A stretch of 64,000 nt of DNA from positions 62,001 to 126,000 of the forward strand of contig NZ_SRUU01000012.1 in the NCBI RefSeq assembly GCF_004791585.1, given 5' to 3'. Of this stretch, positions 8,461-17,134 are shown piece by piece. The notes below the pieces were generated by a model, which was given only the letters and a program-made list of their open reading frames with translations, ran no database searches and was not told the DNA's origin. The stretch's first letter is position 1, and each line of letters begins with the position of its first letter. The position numbers were made by a program, and so were the translations under genes. Source of the stretch: Mesorhizobium sp. M1C.F.Ca.ET.210.01.1.1 (GTDB lineage Bacteria > Pseudomonadota > Alphaproteobacteria > Rhizobiales > Rhizobiaceae).

Positions 8461-9522
8461 TTGAAGTCCTTTCGCGACCGAAACCGCGACAACCGCCAGC
8501 GCCAGCCCGCGAAACCCGGTCCCAGCCAGCCGCGCTCGCGCGCCACCGCTTCGGAGGCGACGTCCGAATCGCACCATCGTCAGGAGCAGGGGCCCGCGCC
8601 GCGCGTGCTGGCCCGCCGCGACGGCGCGCTGCCTGCGGAACGGCTTCCGCTGATCCTCGAAGTCGCGCCCAATGCCGATTATGCGCTGCTGGACAGCGGC
8701 GCCGGCGAGAAACTGGAGCAATACGGCCCCTACCGCATCGTGCGCCCCGAAGGCCAGGCGATCTGGCAGCGGGCGCTTGCCGCCAAGGAATGGGAGCGCG
8801 CCGATGCTATCTTCACCGGCGACACCGACGAGGAAGGCATCGGCCGTTGGCGCTTCCCGAAAGCGCCGCTCGGCGAAACCTGGCCGATGAGGCATGACGG
8901 CATCGACTATCTTGGACGCTTCACCTCGTTCCGCCATGTCGGCGTCTTCCCCGAGCAGGCCTCGCACTGGGACCATATGGCCGGACTGATCGCCGCCGCA
9001 AAACGTCCGGTCAAGGTGCTCAATCTGTTTGGTTATACTGGCCTTGCATCTCTGGTCGCGGCCCGCGCTGGCGCCGAGGTGACCCACGTCGACGCCTCGA
9101 AGAAGGCGATCGGCTGGGCGCGCGAGAACCAGGAGATGGCCGGCCTCTCCGACAAGCCGATCCGCTGGATCGTCGAGGATGCGGTGAAATTCGCCGAGCG
9201 CGAGGAGCGCCGCGGCAGCCGCTACGACATCGTGCTGTTCGACCCGCCCGCCTATGGCCGCGGTCCGAAGGGCGAGGTCTGGCAATTGTTCGAGGATCTG
9301 CCCGGCCTCACCGACCTTTGCCGCTCGATCCTGACGCCAAAACCGCTGGCCGTGGTTCTCACCGCTTACTCGATCCGCGCCTCCTTCTTCGCCATTCATG
9401 CCTTGATGCGCGACACCTTCGCCGGCATGGGCGGCACGGTCGAATCCGGCGAACTGATCATCCGCGAGAAATCCGCCGGCCGCGCGCTGTCGACCTCGCT
9501 GTTCTCGCGCTGGGTGGCTTGA
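8461..9522 (+). CDS. RlmI-like class I SAM-dependent RNA methyltransferase
   Basis: Predicted 23S rRNA cytosine methyltransferase of the RlmI/RlmK family. A variable basic N-terminus (1-45) leads to an intermediate domain (WERADAIFTGDTDEEGIGRW) and a Rossmann methyltransferase domain (about 175-345) with motif I VLNLFGYTGLASLVAARAGA, HVDASKKAIGWARENQ and motif IV LFDPPAYGRG. The lone S-adenosylmethionine domain lacks an N-terminal PUA domain. I use the TTG at 8461, which has GGAG seven bases upstream; the frame stays open to 8230, but that would overlap the divergent regulator. The SpoU methyltransferase begins one base after the stop. Confidence 0.82.
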   Translation: MKSFRDRNRDNRQRQPAKPGPSQPRSRATASEATSESHHRQEQGPAPRVLARRDGALPAERLPLILEVAPNADYALLDSGAGEKLEQYGPYRIVRPEGQAIWQRALAAKEWERADAIFTGDTDEEGIGRWRFPKAPLGETWPMRHDGIDYLGRFTSFRHVGVFPEQASHWDHMAGLIAAAKRPVKVLNLFGYTGLASLVAARAGAEVTHVDASKKAIGWARENQEMAGLSDKPIRWIVEDAVKFAEREERRGSRYDIVLFDPPAYGRGPKGEVWQLFEDLPGLTDLCRSILTPKPLAVVLTAYSIRASFFAIHALMRDTFAGMGGTVESGELIIREKSAGRALSTSLFSRWVA

Positions 9523-9523
9523 A

Positions 9524-10384
9524 ATGGTCGCATATGACGGACACCGGCCGGTTGGCCAGGTCAAGGAAGTCACCAGCCTCGCCAACCCGCTGGTCAAGGA
9601 CATCAAGGCGCTGGCGCTGAAGAAATTCCGCGACCAGCAGAACGCCTTCATGGCCGAAGGCTTGAAGCTGGTCATCGACGCGCTCGACCTCGGCTGGTCG
9701 ATCAGGACGCTGGTCTTCGCAAAGGCGGGACGCGGCAATGCGGCGGTCGAAAAGGTCGCCGCGCGCACGGTCGCCGCCGGCGGCACCGTGCTCGAAGTCT
9801 CAGAGAAGGTACTGGCCGCAATCACCCGCCGCGAGAACCCGCAAATGGTCGTCGGCGTCTTCGCGCAGCAGACGCTGCCGCTGAGGGACATCCGCGCCAC
9901 GGACGGCGATGTCTGGGTTGCGCTCGACCGCGTACGCGACCCTGGCAATCTCGGCACCGTCATCCGCACCGTCGATGCCGTCGGCGCTAAGGGCGTCATC
10001 CTGGTCGGCGACACCACCGATCCATTCTCGCTCGAGACGGTGCGCGCCACCATGGGCTCGATCTTTGCCGTGCCGGTCGCCAAGGCCACCGAGCAGGCCT
10101 TCCTCGCCTGGCGGCGCGACTTTCCGGGCCTCGTCGCCGGAACGCATCTCAAGGGCGCCGTCGACTATCGCTCGGTCGACTTCTCGAGGGGCCCGGTGCT
10201 GCTTCTGATGGGCAACGAGCAGCAGGGGCTGCCCGACAGCCTCGCCGAAAGCTGCGACCGGCTGCTCAGGATACCGCAGGCCGGCCGCGCCGATTCACTC
10301 AACCTGGCGGTCGCGACCGGCGTGATGCTGTTCGAGATCCGGCGCGGCGCCCTGAAGCTCGACCCCGCCACCGACACGCGATGA
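9524..10384 (+). CDS. SpoU/TrmH-family RNA 2'-O-methyltransferase
   Basis: SPOUT-class methyltransferase that 2'-O-methylates rRNA or tRNA. The 286 residues contain an N-terminal substrate-binding L30e-like domain (about 15-110, with LVKDIKALALKKFRDQQNAF) and the SPOUT knot domain with all three motifs: LDRVRDPGNLGTVIRT (motif 1), LLMGNEQQGLP (motif 2) and IPQAGRADSLNLAVATGVM (motif 3). The pattern resembles RlmB and the TrmH-like proteins called YsgA/RlmB-type; the target base cannot be assigned. It directly follows the RlmI-like gene and precedes lspA by 10 bp, so the three are probably one operon. Confidence 0.9.
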   Translation: MVAYDGHRPVGQVKEVTSLANPLVKDIKALALKKFRDQQNAFMAEGLKLVIDALDLGWSIRTLVFAKAGRGNAAVEKVAARTVAAGGTVLEVSEKVLAAITRRENPQMVVGVFAQQTLPLRDIRATDGDVWVALDRVRDPGNLGTVIRTVDAVGAKGVILVGDTTDPFSLETVRATMGSIFAVPVAKATEQAFLAWRRDFPGLVAGTHLKGAVDYRSVDFSRGPVLLLMGNEQQGLPDSLAESCDRLLRIPQAGRADSLNLAVATGVMLFEIRRGALKLDPATDTR

Positions 10385-10394
10385 GGACTGCCAA

Positions 10395-10883
10395 GTGAAA
10401 TCCTGGTCCCCCTACGCCCTGCTGGTCGTCGCGGCGGTCGCGCTCGACCAGTGGATCAAGCAGCTGGTCGAGAGCGGTCTCGCCTTTCAGGAAAAGCTCG
10501 ATATCTTGCCTTTCCTGGCGCTGTTCCGCACCTACAACACCGGCATCGCCTTTTCGATGTTCTCCTCCTTCGGCGACACCGGCTTGGTGGTCATCGCCGC
10601 GCTTGTCGTCGCTTTCGTGCTCTATCTGGCCGTGCGCACGCCCGCCGGCCACGTCATAGCCCGCATCGGCTTTGCCCTGATCGTCGGCGGCGCGCTCGGC
10701 AATCTGATCGATCGCGCGATCTACGGCCATGTCATCGACTACATCCTGTTCCACACGCCGATCTGGTCCTTCGCGGTGTTCAACCTCGCCGACGCCTTCA
10801 TTTCCGTTGGCGCCGCACTGGTCGTCTTCGACGAATTGATCGGCTGGCGGCGGGAGACCAAACCCCAGGACCGAGGCAATTGA
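10395..10883 (+). CDS. lspA: Lipoprotein signal peptidase (signal peptidase II)
   Basis: Inner-membrane aspartyl protease that removes the signal peptide from prolipoproteins after lipidation. The 162 residues have four membrane segments and the family motifs: DQWIKQLV near 17, YNTGIAFSMF near 53, GNLIDRAIYGHVIDYI near 105 and FNLADAFISVG near 133. The two catalytic aspartates are in GNLIDR and NLADAF. The length is typical. It follows the SpoU methyltransferase by 10 bp. Confidence 0.96.
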   Translation: MKSWSPYALLVVAAVALDQWIKQLVESGLAFQEKLDILPFLALFRTYNTGIAFSMFSSFGDTGLVVIAALVVAFVLYLAVRTPAGHVIARIGFALIVGGALGNLIDRAIYGHVIDYILFHTPIWSFAVFNLADAFISVGAALVVFDELIGWRRETKPQDRGN

Positions 10884-10954
10884 CCTCTCGGGGCCAGCGC
10901 CTCAAAGTCGAGGCTATTGCGCAAAAACAAATCGCCGGAACCGAGGAGACAAGA

Positions 10955-11944
10955 ATGTCCGATACCTTCAAAGCCATCCTCGTTTCGCGCGACGCCGAGA
11001 AGAAGCAATCGGTCGAGGTCGTCGACCTCACCGAAGCCGAGTTGATGGAAGGCGACGTCACCGTCGCCGTCGAGGCGACGACGGTGAATTACAAGGATGG
11101 TCTGGCCATCACCGGCAAGGCGCCGGTCGTGCGCCGCTGGCCACTGGTGCCCGGCATTGATTTCGCTGGCACCGTCGTGTCCTCCTCCCATGCCGACTGG
11201 CGCAAGGGAGACAAGGTGATCCTCAACGGCTGGGGTGTCGGCGAGACGCACTACGGCGCCTATGCCGGGCGCGCCCGCGTCATGGGCGACTGGCTGGTGC
11301 CGCTGCCCGACGGCATGAGCCCCCATGACGCGATGGCCGTCGGCACCGCAGGCTACACAGCGATGCTTGCCGTCATGGCGCTGGAGCGGCACGGCATCGT
11401 GCCGGACCGCGGGCCCGTGGTGGTGACGGGTGCGGCCGGCGGCGTCGGCTCGGTCGCCGTCTCGATCCTCTCCACCCTCGGCTACCATGTGATAGCCTCC
11501 ACCGGCCGCAATGCCGAAAGTCCCTATCTGATCGACCTCGGCGCGGCCGAGGTGATCTCGCGCGACGAGCTTAGCCAGCCGGCGAAGCCGCTCGCCAAGG
11601 AACGCTGGGCGGGCGGCGTCGACTCCATCGGCACCCACACGCTGGCCAATGTGCTGTCGATGACGTCCTATGGCGGCGCGATCGCCGCTTGCGGCCTGGC
11701 CGGCGGCATGGACCTGCCGACAACCGTCGCGCCTTTCATCCTGCGCGGCGTCTCGCTGCTCGGCATCGATTCCGTCATGGCGCCGAAACCGGTCCGCCTC
11801 GAGGCGTGGCGCCGCATCGGCACCGATCTCGACCTCAAGAAGCTGTCGACGCTCTCGCGGTCGATCGGCTTCGACGGCATCATCGGCGCCGCGCGCGACA
11901 TCGTCGACGGCAAGATCAGGGGTCGTGTTGTCGTCGACATGTAG
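10955..11944 (+). CDS. AcuI/YhdH-type acrylyl-CoA reductase family oxidoreductase
   Basis: NADPH-dependent medium-chain dehydrogenase of the YhdH/AcuI group. The 329 residues begin with the GroES-like domain (TTVNYKDGLAITGKAPVVRRWPL, the family hallmark, split here only by position near 45), have PGIDFAGTVV near 67, the nucleotide-binding motif VVTGAAGGVGSVAVSILS near 150 and GVDSIGTHTLANVLSMTSYGG near 225. AcuI enzymes reduce acryloyl-CoA to propionyl-CoA; other YhdH members have unknown substrates, so the activity is inferred. There are no zinc-binding cysteines, as expected. The ATG at 10955 is preceded by GAGGAGAC. Confidence 0.88.
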   Translation: MSDTFKAILVSRDAEKKQSVEVVDLTEAELMEGDVTVAVEATTVNYKDGLAITGKAPVVRRWPLVPGIDFAGTVVSSSHADWRKGDKVILNGWGVGETHYGAYAGRARVMGDWLVPLPDGMSPHDAMAVGTAGYTAMLAVMALERHGIVPDRGPVVVTGAAGGVGSVAVSILSTLGYHVIASTGRNAESPYLIDLGAAEVISRDELSQPAKPLAKERWAGGVDSIGTHTLANVLSMTSYGGAIAACGLAGGMDLPTTVAPFILRGVSLLGIDSVMAPKPVRLEAWRRIGTDLDLKKLSTLSRSIGFDGIIGAARDIVDGKIRGRVVVDM

Positions 11945-11988
11945 TGCAATCCCAGGAGAAACGTTCGGCGGTTTTCCGTTTGGAGTTG
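11945..11988. repeat. Mosaic palindromic repeat, copy 3
   Basis: Immediately follows the AcuI-like stop. Arms GCAATCCCAGGAGAAACG and CGTTTGGAGTTGC pair imperfectly around the loop TTCGGCGGTTTTC, which matches the AGCGGTTTT core of the other copies. Likely a member of the same dispersed family, placed as a 3' end structure. Confidence 0.55.
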
Positions 11989-12087
11989 CGCCGAAACGCG
12001 CAGAAACCGCCCGAATTGGCTCGGACGACTAAAATTCGAACGATCCGCCGCAGTCTTCCATAATCTCTGTCTGGCAAGGTTTTCCGT

Positions 12088-14370
12088 ATGTTCGCGGACT
12101 CCGACCACAGGCAGGACAGCAAGACCGCAGGCGATAACGGACCGGGTCCGGAGACGCCGAAGCGGCAGGTGCTTGTCGCGCCGCCACCGCTGGCTCCCGA
12201 ACTGCCGACCGCCAGCCGCGAAGGCCTGCCGTTCCTGATGATCGTCGCCACGGCCATGCTGGCCGGGCTGGCGCATCTCACCGGAGCGCCGGTCTTCATC
12301 ACCATCGGCCTCCTGGCGACGGGTCTGGGCGGCCTCGCCATGCATTTGCGCAGCCGACGCACCGAGCGCCGCGCCGCGGCGCTTCTCGACGAGACCGCCG
12401 CACGCAGCCGCGCCGAGATCGAGACGCTCGCCGACCGCATGTGGGAGATGCAGGAAAGCGAGGAGCGCTTTCGCGGCCTGATCGATGCGCTTGGCGATCT
12501 CGTCGTCCATCGCGACCGCGACGGCCACATCGTCTATGCCAACAGGGTGTTTGCTTCGCTGGTCGATCTCGATCAGCGCGACCTCGCCGGCAAGACGCTC
12601 TCCGAGCTCGGTATCGATGTCGGCGTCGTGCCCGACGCCGCCTTCTCGGACCATGAATGCCTGAGCTCCACCGATGTCGCCATCCGCACGCCGAACGGTC
12701 CGCGCTGGTTCTCCTGGATCGAGCTCTCGGTGCGCGACAGGGATACCGGCGCGGTCTCGCATCGGGCGATCGCCCGCGACATCACGGCCCGCAAGCGTGC
12801 CGAATCCTCGCTCATCACCGCCCGCGAGCGGGCTGAATATGCCAGCCAGGCCAAGTCGCGCTTCCTCGCCACCGTCAGCCACGAGATCCGCACGCCGATG
12901 AACGGCATCATGGGCATGGCGAAGCTGCTTGCCGATACCGACCTCTCGCCCGAGCAACGCACCTATGTCGGCGCCGTCTCCACCTCCGCGAGCGCGCTGC
13001 TTGCCCTCATCGAGGACCTGCTCGACTATTCCAAGATCGAGGCCGGCCGCTTCGATCCCGAGCCGCAGCCGACGTCGCTGCGCGAGATCGCCGACAACAT
13101 CATCGAGCTCATGGCGGCGAAGGCCTTCTCCAAGAACATCGGCCTCGGCTGCCATGTCGAGCCCGACGTGCCGCAGATGATCACCGCCGACCCCGGCCGC
13201 GTGCGCCAGGTGCTGCTCAATCTCATCGGCAACGCCGTGAAATTCACCGATACCGGCGGCGTGCTGCTTACCGTCGCGCGCGCCCGCACTGAAGACACTG
13301 ACCGCATCCGCTTCAGCATCGCCGACACCGGTCCGGGTCTGCGCGAAGAGGACATGGAGCGCATCTTTGAGGAGTTCGAGCAATCCGACGGCACCTCGAC
13401 GAGGGTGCATGGCGGCGCGGGGCTCGGCCTTGCCATCTCCAAGCGGTTGGTGATCGCCATGGGTGGCACGATTTCGGTGTCGAGCCGGCTCGGCGAAGGA
13501 TCCGAATTCGTCTTCGACATCCCGGCGACCGCGGCAACCGAACCGTCGCAATATCGCCAAAGCATCCTCGCGGACCGGCGCGCGGTGATCGTGTCCAGGA
13601 ATGCCGTCGAGGCCGATGCGATCGCCCGCACCATCCGCGCCCATGGCGGCGCCGTCGAGATTGCCTCGACGCCGGACCAGGCCGCGCCGTACGCGGCCGG
13701 CTGCAATGTGCTTCTGGTCGACGCCGCGCTCGAGAGCAGCGACGGCGGCCTGCTCAAGCGCCTGCGCCAGAGCGGCTTTGTCGATTGCGAGGCCGTCACC
13801 CTGATCGCACCCTCCGATCGTGGCATGCTTGGCGAATTCCGCGCCGGCGGCTACGCGACGTTCCTCGCCCGGCCGGTGCGCGGCGAGACGCTGCTGCGCG
13901 TGCTGTTGACCAGCCATGTGCCGGCACCCGCCGAGCCGCGGCCGGAACCGCGTGGCGCCACGTCGATCCGCCGCCGCGATCAGGGTCTGTCCGTGCTGAT
14001 CGCCGAGGACAACGACATCAACGCAATGCTTGCCCGCGCCACGCTGCTCAAGGCCGGGCATCGCGTCAAGATCGTCGGCAACGGCAAGGCCGCGGTCGAA
14101 GCCGTTACCGAGGCCGGACTCAAGCACCGCTTCGACATCGTGCTGATGGACCTGCACATGCCGGTGATGGACGGGCTCGACGCGATCGCCGCCATCCGCC
14201 GCCATGAGGAAGCGATGGCCGTGCCGCCGATCCCGATCATGGTGCTTTCGGCCGACAGCCAGGAAAAGACGCGCCACACCGTGCTGGCCCACGGCGCCAG
14301 CGGCTTCGTCACCAAGCCTCTCGACCCTGATGCGCTCGTCCAGGCCGTCGAAGGCCAGGCTGCGGCGTAA
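12088..14370 (+). CDS. Membrane hybrid histidine kinase with PAS and receiver domains
   Basis: Sensor kinase of 760 residues. Two close membrane helices (about 47-64 and 68-86) are followed by a coiled linker, a PAS domain (about 124-235), HisKA with the phosphoacceptor His265 in [10 protein letters not shown], and an HATPase domain with N-box [10 protein letters not shown] (378-387), G1 DTGPG (413-417) and G2 [10 protein letters not shown] (442-451). A degenerate receiver-like region (about 498-606) retains [10 protein letters not shown] but has SRN where the acidic pair is expected. A full receiver (635-756) has EDN, the phosphoacceptor Asp688 in [11 protein letters not shown], and Lys743 in TKPLD. 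No cognate regulator is adjacent, so phosphorelay through another protein is likely. Signal unknown. Confidence 0.92.
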   Translation: MFADSDHRQDSKTAGDNGPGPETPKRQVLVAPPPLAPELPTASREGLPFLMIVATAMLAGLAHLTGAPVFITIGLLATGLGGLAMHLRSRRTERRAAALLDETAARSRAEIETLADRMWEMQESEERFRGLIDALGDLVVHRDRDGHIVYANRVFASLVDLDQRDLAGKTLSELGIDVGVVPDAAFSDHECLSSTDVAIRTPNGPRWFSWIELSVRDRDTGAVSHRAIARDITARKRAESSLITARERAEYASQAKSRFLATVSHEIRTPMNGIMGMAKLLADTDLSPEQRTYVGAVSTSASALLALIEDLLDYSKIEAGRFDPEPQPTSLREIADNIIELMAAKAFSKNIGLGCHVEPDVPQMITADPGRVRQVLLNLIGNAVKFTDTGGVLLTVARARTEDTDRIRFSIADTGPGLREEDMERIFEEFEQSDGTSTRVHGGAGLGLAISKRLVIAMGGTISVSSRLGEGSEFVFDIPATAATEPSQYRQSILADRRAVIVSRNAVEADAIARTIRAHGGAVEIASTPDQAAPYAAGCNVLLVDAALESSDGGLLKRLRQSGFVDCEAVTLIAPSDRGMLGEFRAGGYATFLARPVRGETLLRVLLTSHVPAPAEPRPEPRGATSIRRRDQGLSVLIAEDNDINAMLARATLLKAGHRVKIVGNGKAAVEAVTEAGLKHRFDIVLMDLHMPVMDGLDAIAAIRRHEEAMAVPPIPIMVLSADSQEKTRHTVLAHGASGFVTKPLDPDALVQAVEGQAAA

Positions 14371-14487
14371 CGATTTTTTTAGACTTTCCCGAACGCCTTG
14401 GATTGCTTGGCTTTCGCGACCGTAAGATAGCCGGTTGAGGGTATTGCCCAGCCGACGAAGTATTGCCGGGCTCGCCGTATCACGGTA

Positions 14488-14505
14488 CTGTCACAATCCT
14501 GTTGC
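14488..14505 (+). promoter_or_regulatory. Candidate Pho box upstream of olsB
   Basis: CTGTCAC-AATC-CTGTTGC: two 7-bp half-sites in direct repeat with an 11-bp period, matching the PhoB box consensus CTGTCAT-N4-CTGTCAT at most positions. It lies 52 bp before the olsB start. Phosphate-limitation control of olsB through PhoB is established in Sinorhizobium meliloti, so the function fits. Confidence 0.72.
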
Positions 14506-14556
14506 ACCTACACCGTATCCCCGTGCCAAGAGGGATGGCTCGAAGGAGAATCACTC

Positions 14557-15441
14557 GTGCATACAGTCATGCCTGAATGCGATACTCGGCCGAACGCCAG
14601 CGCCCTGCTCGGCGCGCGCACCGCCGACGCCGTCGCAAACGGCGCACCGCTGGGCCGCATCGGCAACCTGGAAGTGCGGCTTGCACGCAACGAGGCTGAG
14701 ATCGCAGCCGCCCAGGAAGTGCGCTACCGGGTATTCTATGACGAGCTTGGCGCGAGGAAGAATCTGTTCCAGGCGCAGGACCGGCGCGATGCCGACCGTT
14801 TCGACCCGCTCTGCGATCACCTTCTGGTGTTCGACACCTCGCTCCCCGGCCCCGAGCACCGCCGCATCGTCGGCACCTACCGCCTGCTGCGGCAGGAGAT
14901 CGCCACGGCCGCCGGCGGCTTCTACTCCGAGGGCGAGTTCGAATTGACCAAGCTGGTGGCGCGCCATCCCGGCCAGCGCTTCCTGGAGCTCGGCCGCTCC
15001 TGTGTGCTGCCGGAATACCGCTCCAAGCGGACCATCGAGGCGCTCTGGCAAGGCATCTGGGCCTATATCAACCACTATGGCATCGGCGTGATGACCGGCT
15101 GCGCCTCCTTCCACGGCACCGTGCCGGCCGCGCATGCCGAGGCGCTGACCTATCTCGCCCATCACTGCCGCACCGACCAGGCATGGGATGTCAAGGCGGT
15201 CGCGGGCCGCTACTGCTCGATGGACCTGATGCCGATCGAGGCGGTCAACGCCAAGGCGGCGATCGCCGCGATGCCCCCGCTGGTCAAGGGGTATCTGCGC
15301 GTCGGAGCGCGCATCGGCGACGGCTGCGTCATCGATCGCGAATTCTCGACCGTCGATGTCTTCGTCGTCATGCCGGTGAAGGAAATCGGCGCCCGCTATG
15401 TCAACTACTACGGCGGTGAAGGCCAGCGCTTCGCGGCGTGA
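14557..15441 (+). CDS. olsB: L-ornithine N(alpha)-acyltransferase OlsB (ornithine lipid synthesis)
   Basis: Transfers a 3-hydroxyacyl group from acyl carrier protein to ornithine, giving lyso-ornithine lipid, a phosphorus-free membrane lipid. The 294 residues match OlsB in length and motifs of this GNAT-related (hemolysin-like) family: EVRYRVFYDELGA near 51, HRRIVGTYRLLRQE near 100, FELTKLV, FLELGRSCVLPEYRSKRTIEALW near 140 and YGIGVMTGCASFHGT near 172. The start is the GTG at 14557, eight bases after AAGGAG. The acylating partner OlsA is not adjacent. A Pho box lies upstream. It ends convergently with the TRIC-type gene. Confidence 0.9.
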   Translation: MHTVMPECDTRPNASALLGARTADAVANGAPLGRIGNLEVRLARNEAEIAAAQEVRYRVFYDELGARKNLFQAQDRRDADRFDPLCDHLLVFDTSLPGPEHRRIVGTYRLLRQEIATAAGGFYSEGEFELTKLVARHPGQRFLELGRSCVLPEYRSKRTIEALWQGIWAYINHYGIGVMTGCASFHGTVPAAHAEALTYLAHHCRTDQAWDVKAVAGRYCSMDLMPIEAVNAKAAIAAMPPLVKGYLRVGARIGDGCVIDREFSTVDVFVVMPVKEIGARYVNYYGGEGQRFAA

Positions 15442-15445
15442 GTAT

Positions 15446-15501
15446 AGCGAATAGCGAAAGAAACAAATGACGGCGGCTGATCACAACAGCGCTATTCGCT
15501 A
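15446..15501. terminator. Inverted repeat between convergent olsB and TRIC genes
   Basis: TAGCGAATAGCG near 15445 is answered by CGCTATTCGCTA near 15490, with a loop of about 33 bases. The right arm motif recurs as CTATTCGCTACTC just downstream. It sits between two convergent stops (15441 and 15525), so it could act as a bidirectional terminator, although there is no long U-run. Confidence 0.45.
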
Positions 15502-15524
15502 CTCCCTATTCGCTACTCGCCCCT

Positions 15525-16157
15525 TCACGGAATATCCTCCGGCCTTCGTCCAGGCCGGCTCTTATAGGCCGGGAACGACCAGCCGAATTTGAGCGCTCCG
15601 CCGCGCACCAGGAAGGCCGCGGCGAAGCCGAGCAGGCTGGACGGAAGGGCCGGCATGCCGACAAGATCGCAAAGCGTGAAGAGCGCCGCACCGGCAAGCG
15701 CCGCCGTGACATAGATTTCCGGCCTCAGCAGCACGGAAGGTTCGCCGGCGAGCAGGTCGCGCAATATGCCGCCGGAGGTCGCGGTGAGCACCCCGGTGAT
15801 GACAGACACGACCGGCGAGCCGGTGATCGCCAGGCCTTTTGCAGCCCCCATCACCGCGAAGGCGGCAAGCCCAATGGCGTCGAGCCAGAGCAACAGCTTG
15901 TAGCGGGATTCGACGCGGTGAGCGCTGAAGAAGACAAGCACGGCGACAAAGGCGCAGATCAGCACATAACCGCTATTGGCGACCCAGAACACCGGCAGGT
16001 TGAGGATGACATCGCGCAGCGTGCCGCCGCCGATGCCGGTGACGCTGGCCAGGAACAGGAAGCCGATGATGTCCAGCTCTTTGCGCGACGCCGCAAGCGC
16101 GCCCGTCGCCGCAAAGACGGCGACGCCGGCATAGTCGAGCAGATCGATGGGGTTCAT
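15525..16157 (-). CDS. TRIC-type (UPF0126/YadS family) membrane protein
   Basis: Predicted trimeric intracellular cation channel-family protein. The 210 residues contain seven membrane segments formed by two tandem UPF0126 repeats: the first with ATGALAASRKELDIIGFLFL and TGIGGGTLRDV (about 20-55), the second with VMGAAKGLA and TGVLTATSGGILRDLLAGE (about 108-145). The GGGTLRD and SGGILRD glycine motifs are the kink elements of bacterial TRIC homologues. The ATG at 16157 follows directly after an 8-bp tandem repeat and has no purine-rich ribosome-binding site. A longer frame begins at a TTG at 16229 and would run through the repeat. Ion selectivity is not known. Confidence 0.87.
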   Translation of the reverse strand: MNPIDLLDYAGVAVFAATGALAASRKELDIIGFLFLASVTGIGGGTLRDVILNLPVFWVANSGYVLICAFVAVLVFFSAHRVESRYKLLLWLDAIGLAAFAVMGAAKGLAITGSPVVSVITGVLTATSGGILRDLLAGEPSVLLRPEIYVTAALAGAALFTLCDLVGMPALPSSLLGFAAAFLVRGGALKFGWSFPAYKSRPGRRPEDIP

Positions 16158-16158
16158 G

Positions 16159-16198
16159 GCAGTAGGGCAGTAGGGCAGTAGGGCAGTAGGGCAGTAGG
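16159..16198. repeat. Five tandem copies of GCAGTAGG
   Basis: Perfect 8-bp direct repeat ending one base before the TRIC gene start, occupying its 5' leader. On the mRNA this reads as CCTACTGC repeats. Related TACTGCC/CCCTACT sequence occurs at about 16245-16280 in opposite orientation and could pair with it. The unit is not a multiple of three, so copy-number change would alter the upstream reading frame. Confidence 0.9.
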
Positions 16199-16281
16199 GA
16201 ATGCAACTGTGTAGGCCAAACCTACGCAATTGCCTATCGTCTCACATACTGCCTTATTGCCCTACTCCCTTACTCCCTTAA

Positions 16282-16917
16282 CTACGCGTCCTTCTCAGCC
16301 TGCTCGTTCACCGGGCCAGGCTCGACCGCCGCCTCGGCCGCGGCGGCCTTCGGGCCGCCCTTGGAGACACCGACCATCGCGGGCCTCAATACGCGTTCGC
16401 CGATCGAATAGCCGGGCTGCACCACCTGGACGACGGTGCCGGCGGGAACGTCGGCGTTGGGCACCTCGAACATCGCCTGGTGGAAGTTCGGGTCGAACTT
16501 CTCGCCTTCCGGCGCGAGCTTCTTCACGCCATGCCGCTCCAGTGCCGACAGCATGGCGCGCTCGGTGAGGTCGACGCCTTCGATCAGCGCCTTGAAGCCG
16601 GCATCGCCGGAGGCTTTGGCCTCGGTCGGAATGGCATCGAGCGCGCGGCGCAGATTGTCCGACACCGACAGCATGTCGCGTGCGAAATTGGCCACCGCGT
16701 AGGTGCGCGCGTCGTGCACGTCGCGTGCCGTGCGCCGCCGCAGATTCTCCATTTCGGCCGCGACGCGAAGCGCGCGGTCCTTCAGTTCCTCGTTTTCCTT
16801 CAGCAGCCGCACAAGCGCCTCATAGTCGCCGTCGACGCCGCCTTCCGCGCGCTCGCCGGAGGCCTGGGTGGCCTCGGTTTCCTCGGGCGCGCGTTCGTCT
16901 TTTGCCTGGTCGCTCAT
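16282..16917 (-). CDS. grpE: Nucleotide exchange factor GrpE
   Basis: Co-chaperone that releases ADP from DnaK. The 211 residues have an acidic disordered N-terminus (1-30), a long coiled-coil dimer helix (about 31-90, with [25 protein letters not shown]) and the beta-domain with the family signature: [20 protein letters not shown] and [24 protein letters not shown]. An Ala/Pro-rich tail follows. In many rhizobia hrcA precedes grpE; here no hrcA is adjacent. A possible heat-shock promoter is placed about 45-70 bp upstream. Confidence 0.96.
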   Translation of the reverse strand: MSDQAKDERAPEETEATQASGERAEGGVDGDYEALVRLLKENEELKDRALRVAAEMENLRRRTARDVHDARTYAVANFARDMLSVSDNLRRALDAIPTEAKASGDAGFKALIEGVDLTERAMLSALERHGVKKLAPEGEKFDPNFHQAMFEVPNADVPAGTVVQVVQPGYSIGERVLRPAMVGVSKGGPKAAAAEAAVEPGPVNEQAEKDA

Positions 16918-16958
16918 CGCCGTTTCCCGTCATTCGGATTGGTTCGGATTTGCGCCCG

Positions 16959-16987
16959 ATATCGAGGTTTGAAGGCCAAAAATCAAG
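16959..16987 (-). promoter_or_regulatory. Possible RpoH (sigma-32) promoter of grpE
   Basis: Reading towards grpE: CTTGAT (16987-16982), a 14-base spacer, then CCTCGATAT (16967-16959). This resembles the alphaproteobacterial RpoH pattern CTTGAA/CCCCAT only in part. The position relative to a heat-shock chaperone gene is what makes it worth noting. Confidence 0.35.
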
Positions 16988-17134
16988 GGGCAAGCGCCGG
17001 CGGCGGCCACCACCCGGTCGTTCCAGATTAATTCAAATTTTACCGTACCGGACAGCTTTGCTTGCCTCAATGGGCCAATGCGGGAACCATTGTCGGGCTG
17101 CGGGAGTTTCGAAGCCGACACAGGATTTGGGACC

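Noticed and set aside
8359..10152. 597-codon minus-strand frame over the two RNA methyltransferases
   Set aside because: Antisense of both methyltransferase genes, with low-complexity Ser/Arg translation.
11668..14292. 874-codon open frame on the minus strand opposite the hybrid kinase
   Set aside because: Runs through the whole kinase gene in antisense and has no recognisable domain; caused by the lack of AT-rich stops in GC-rich codons.
16159..16198. CRISPR-like array
   Set aside because: Units are only 8 bp, are contiguous without spacers, and no cas gene is in the window. It is a simple tandem repeat.
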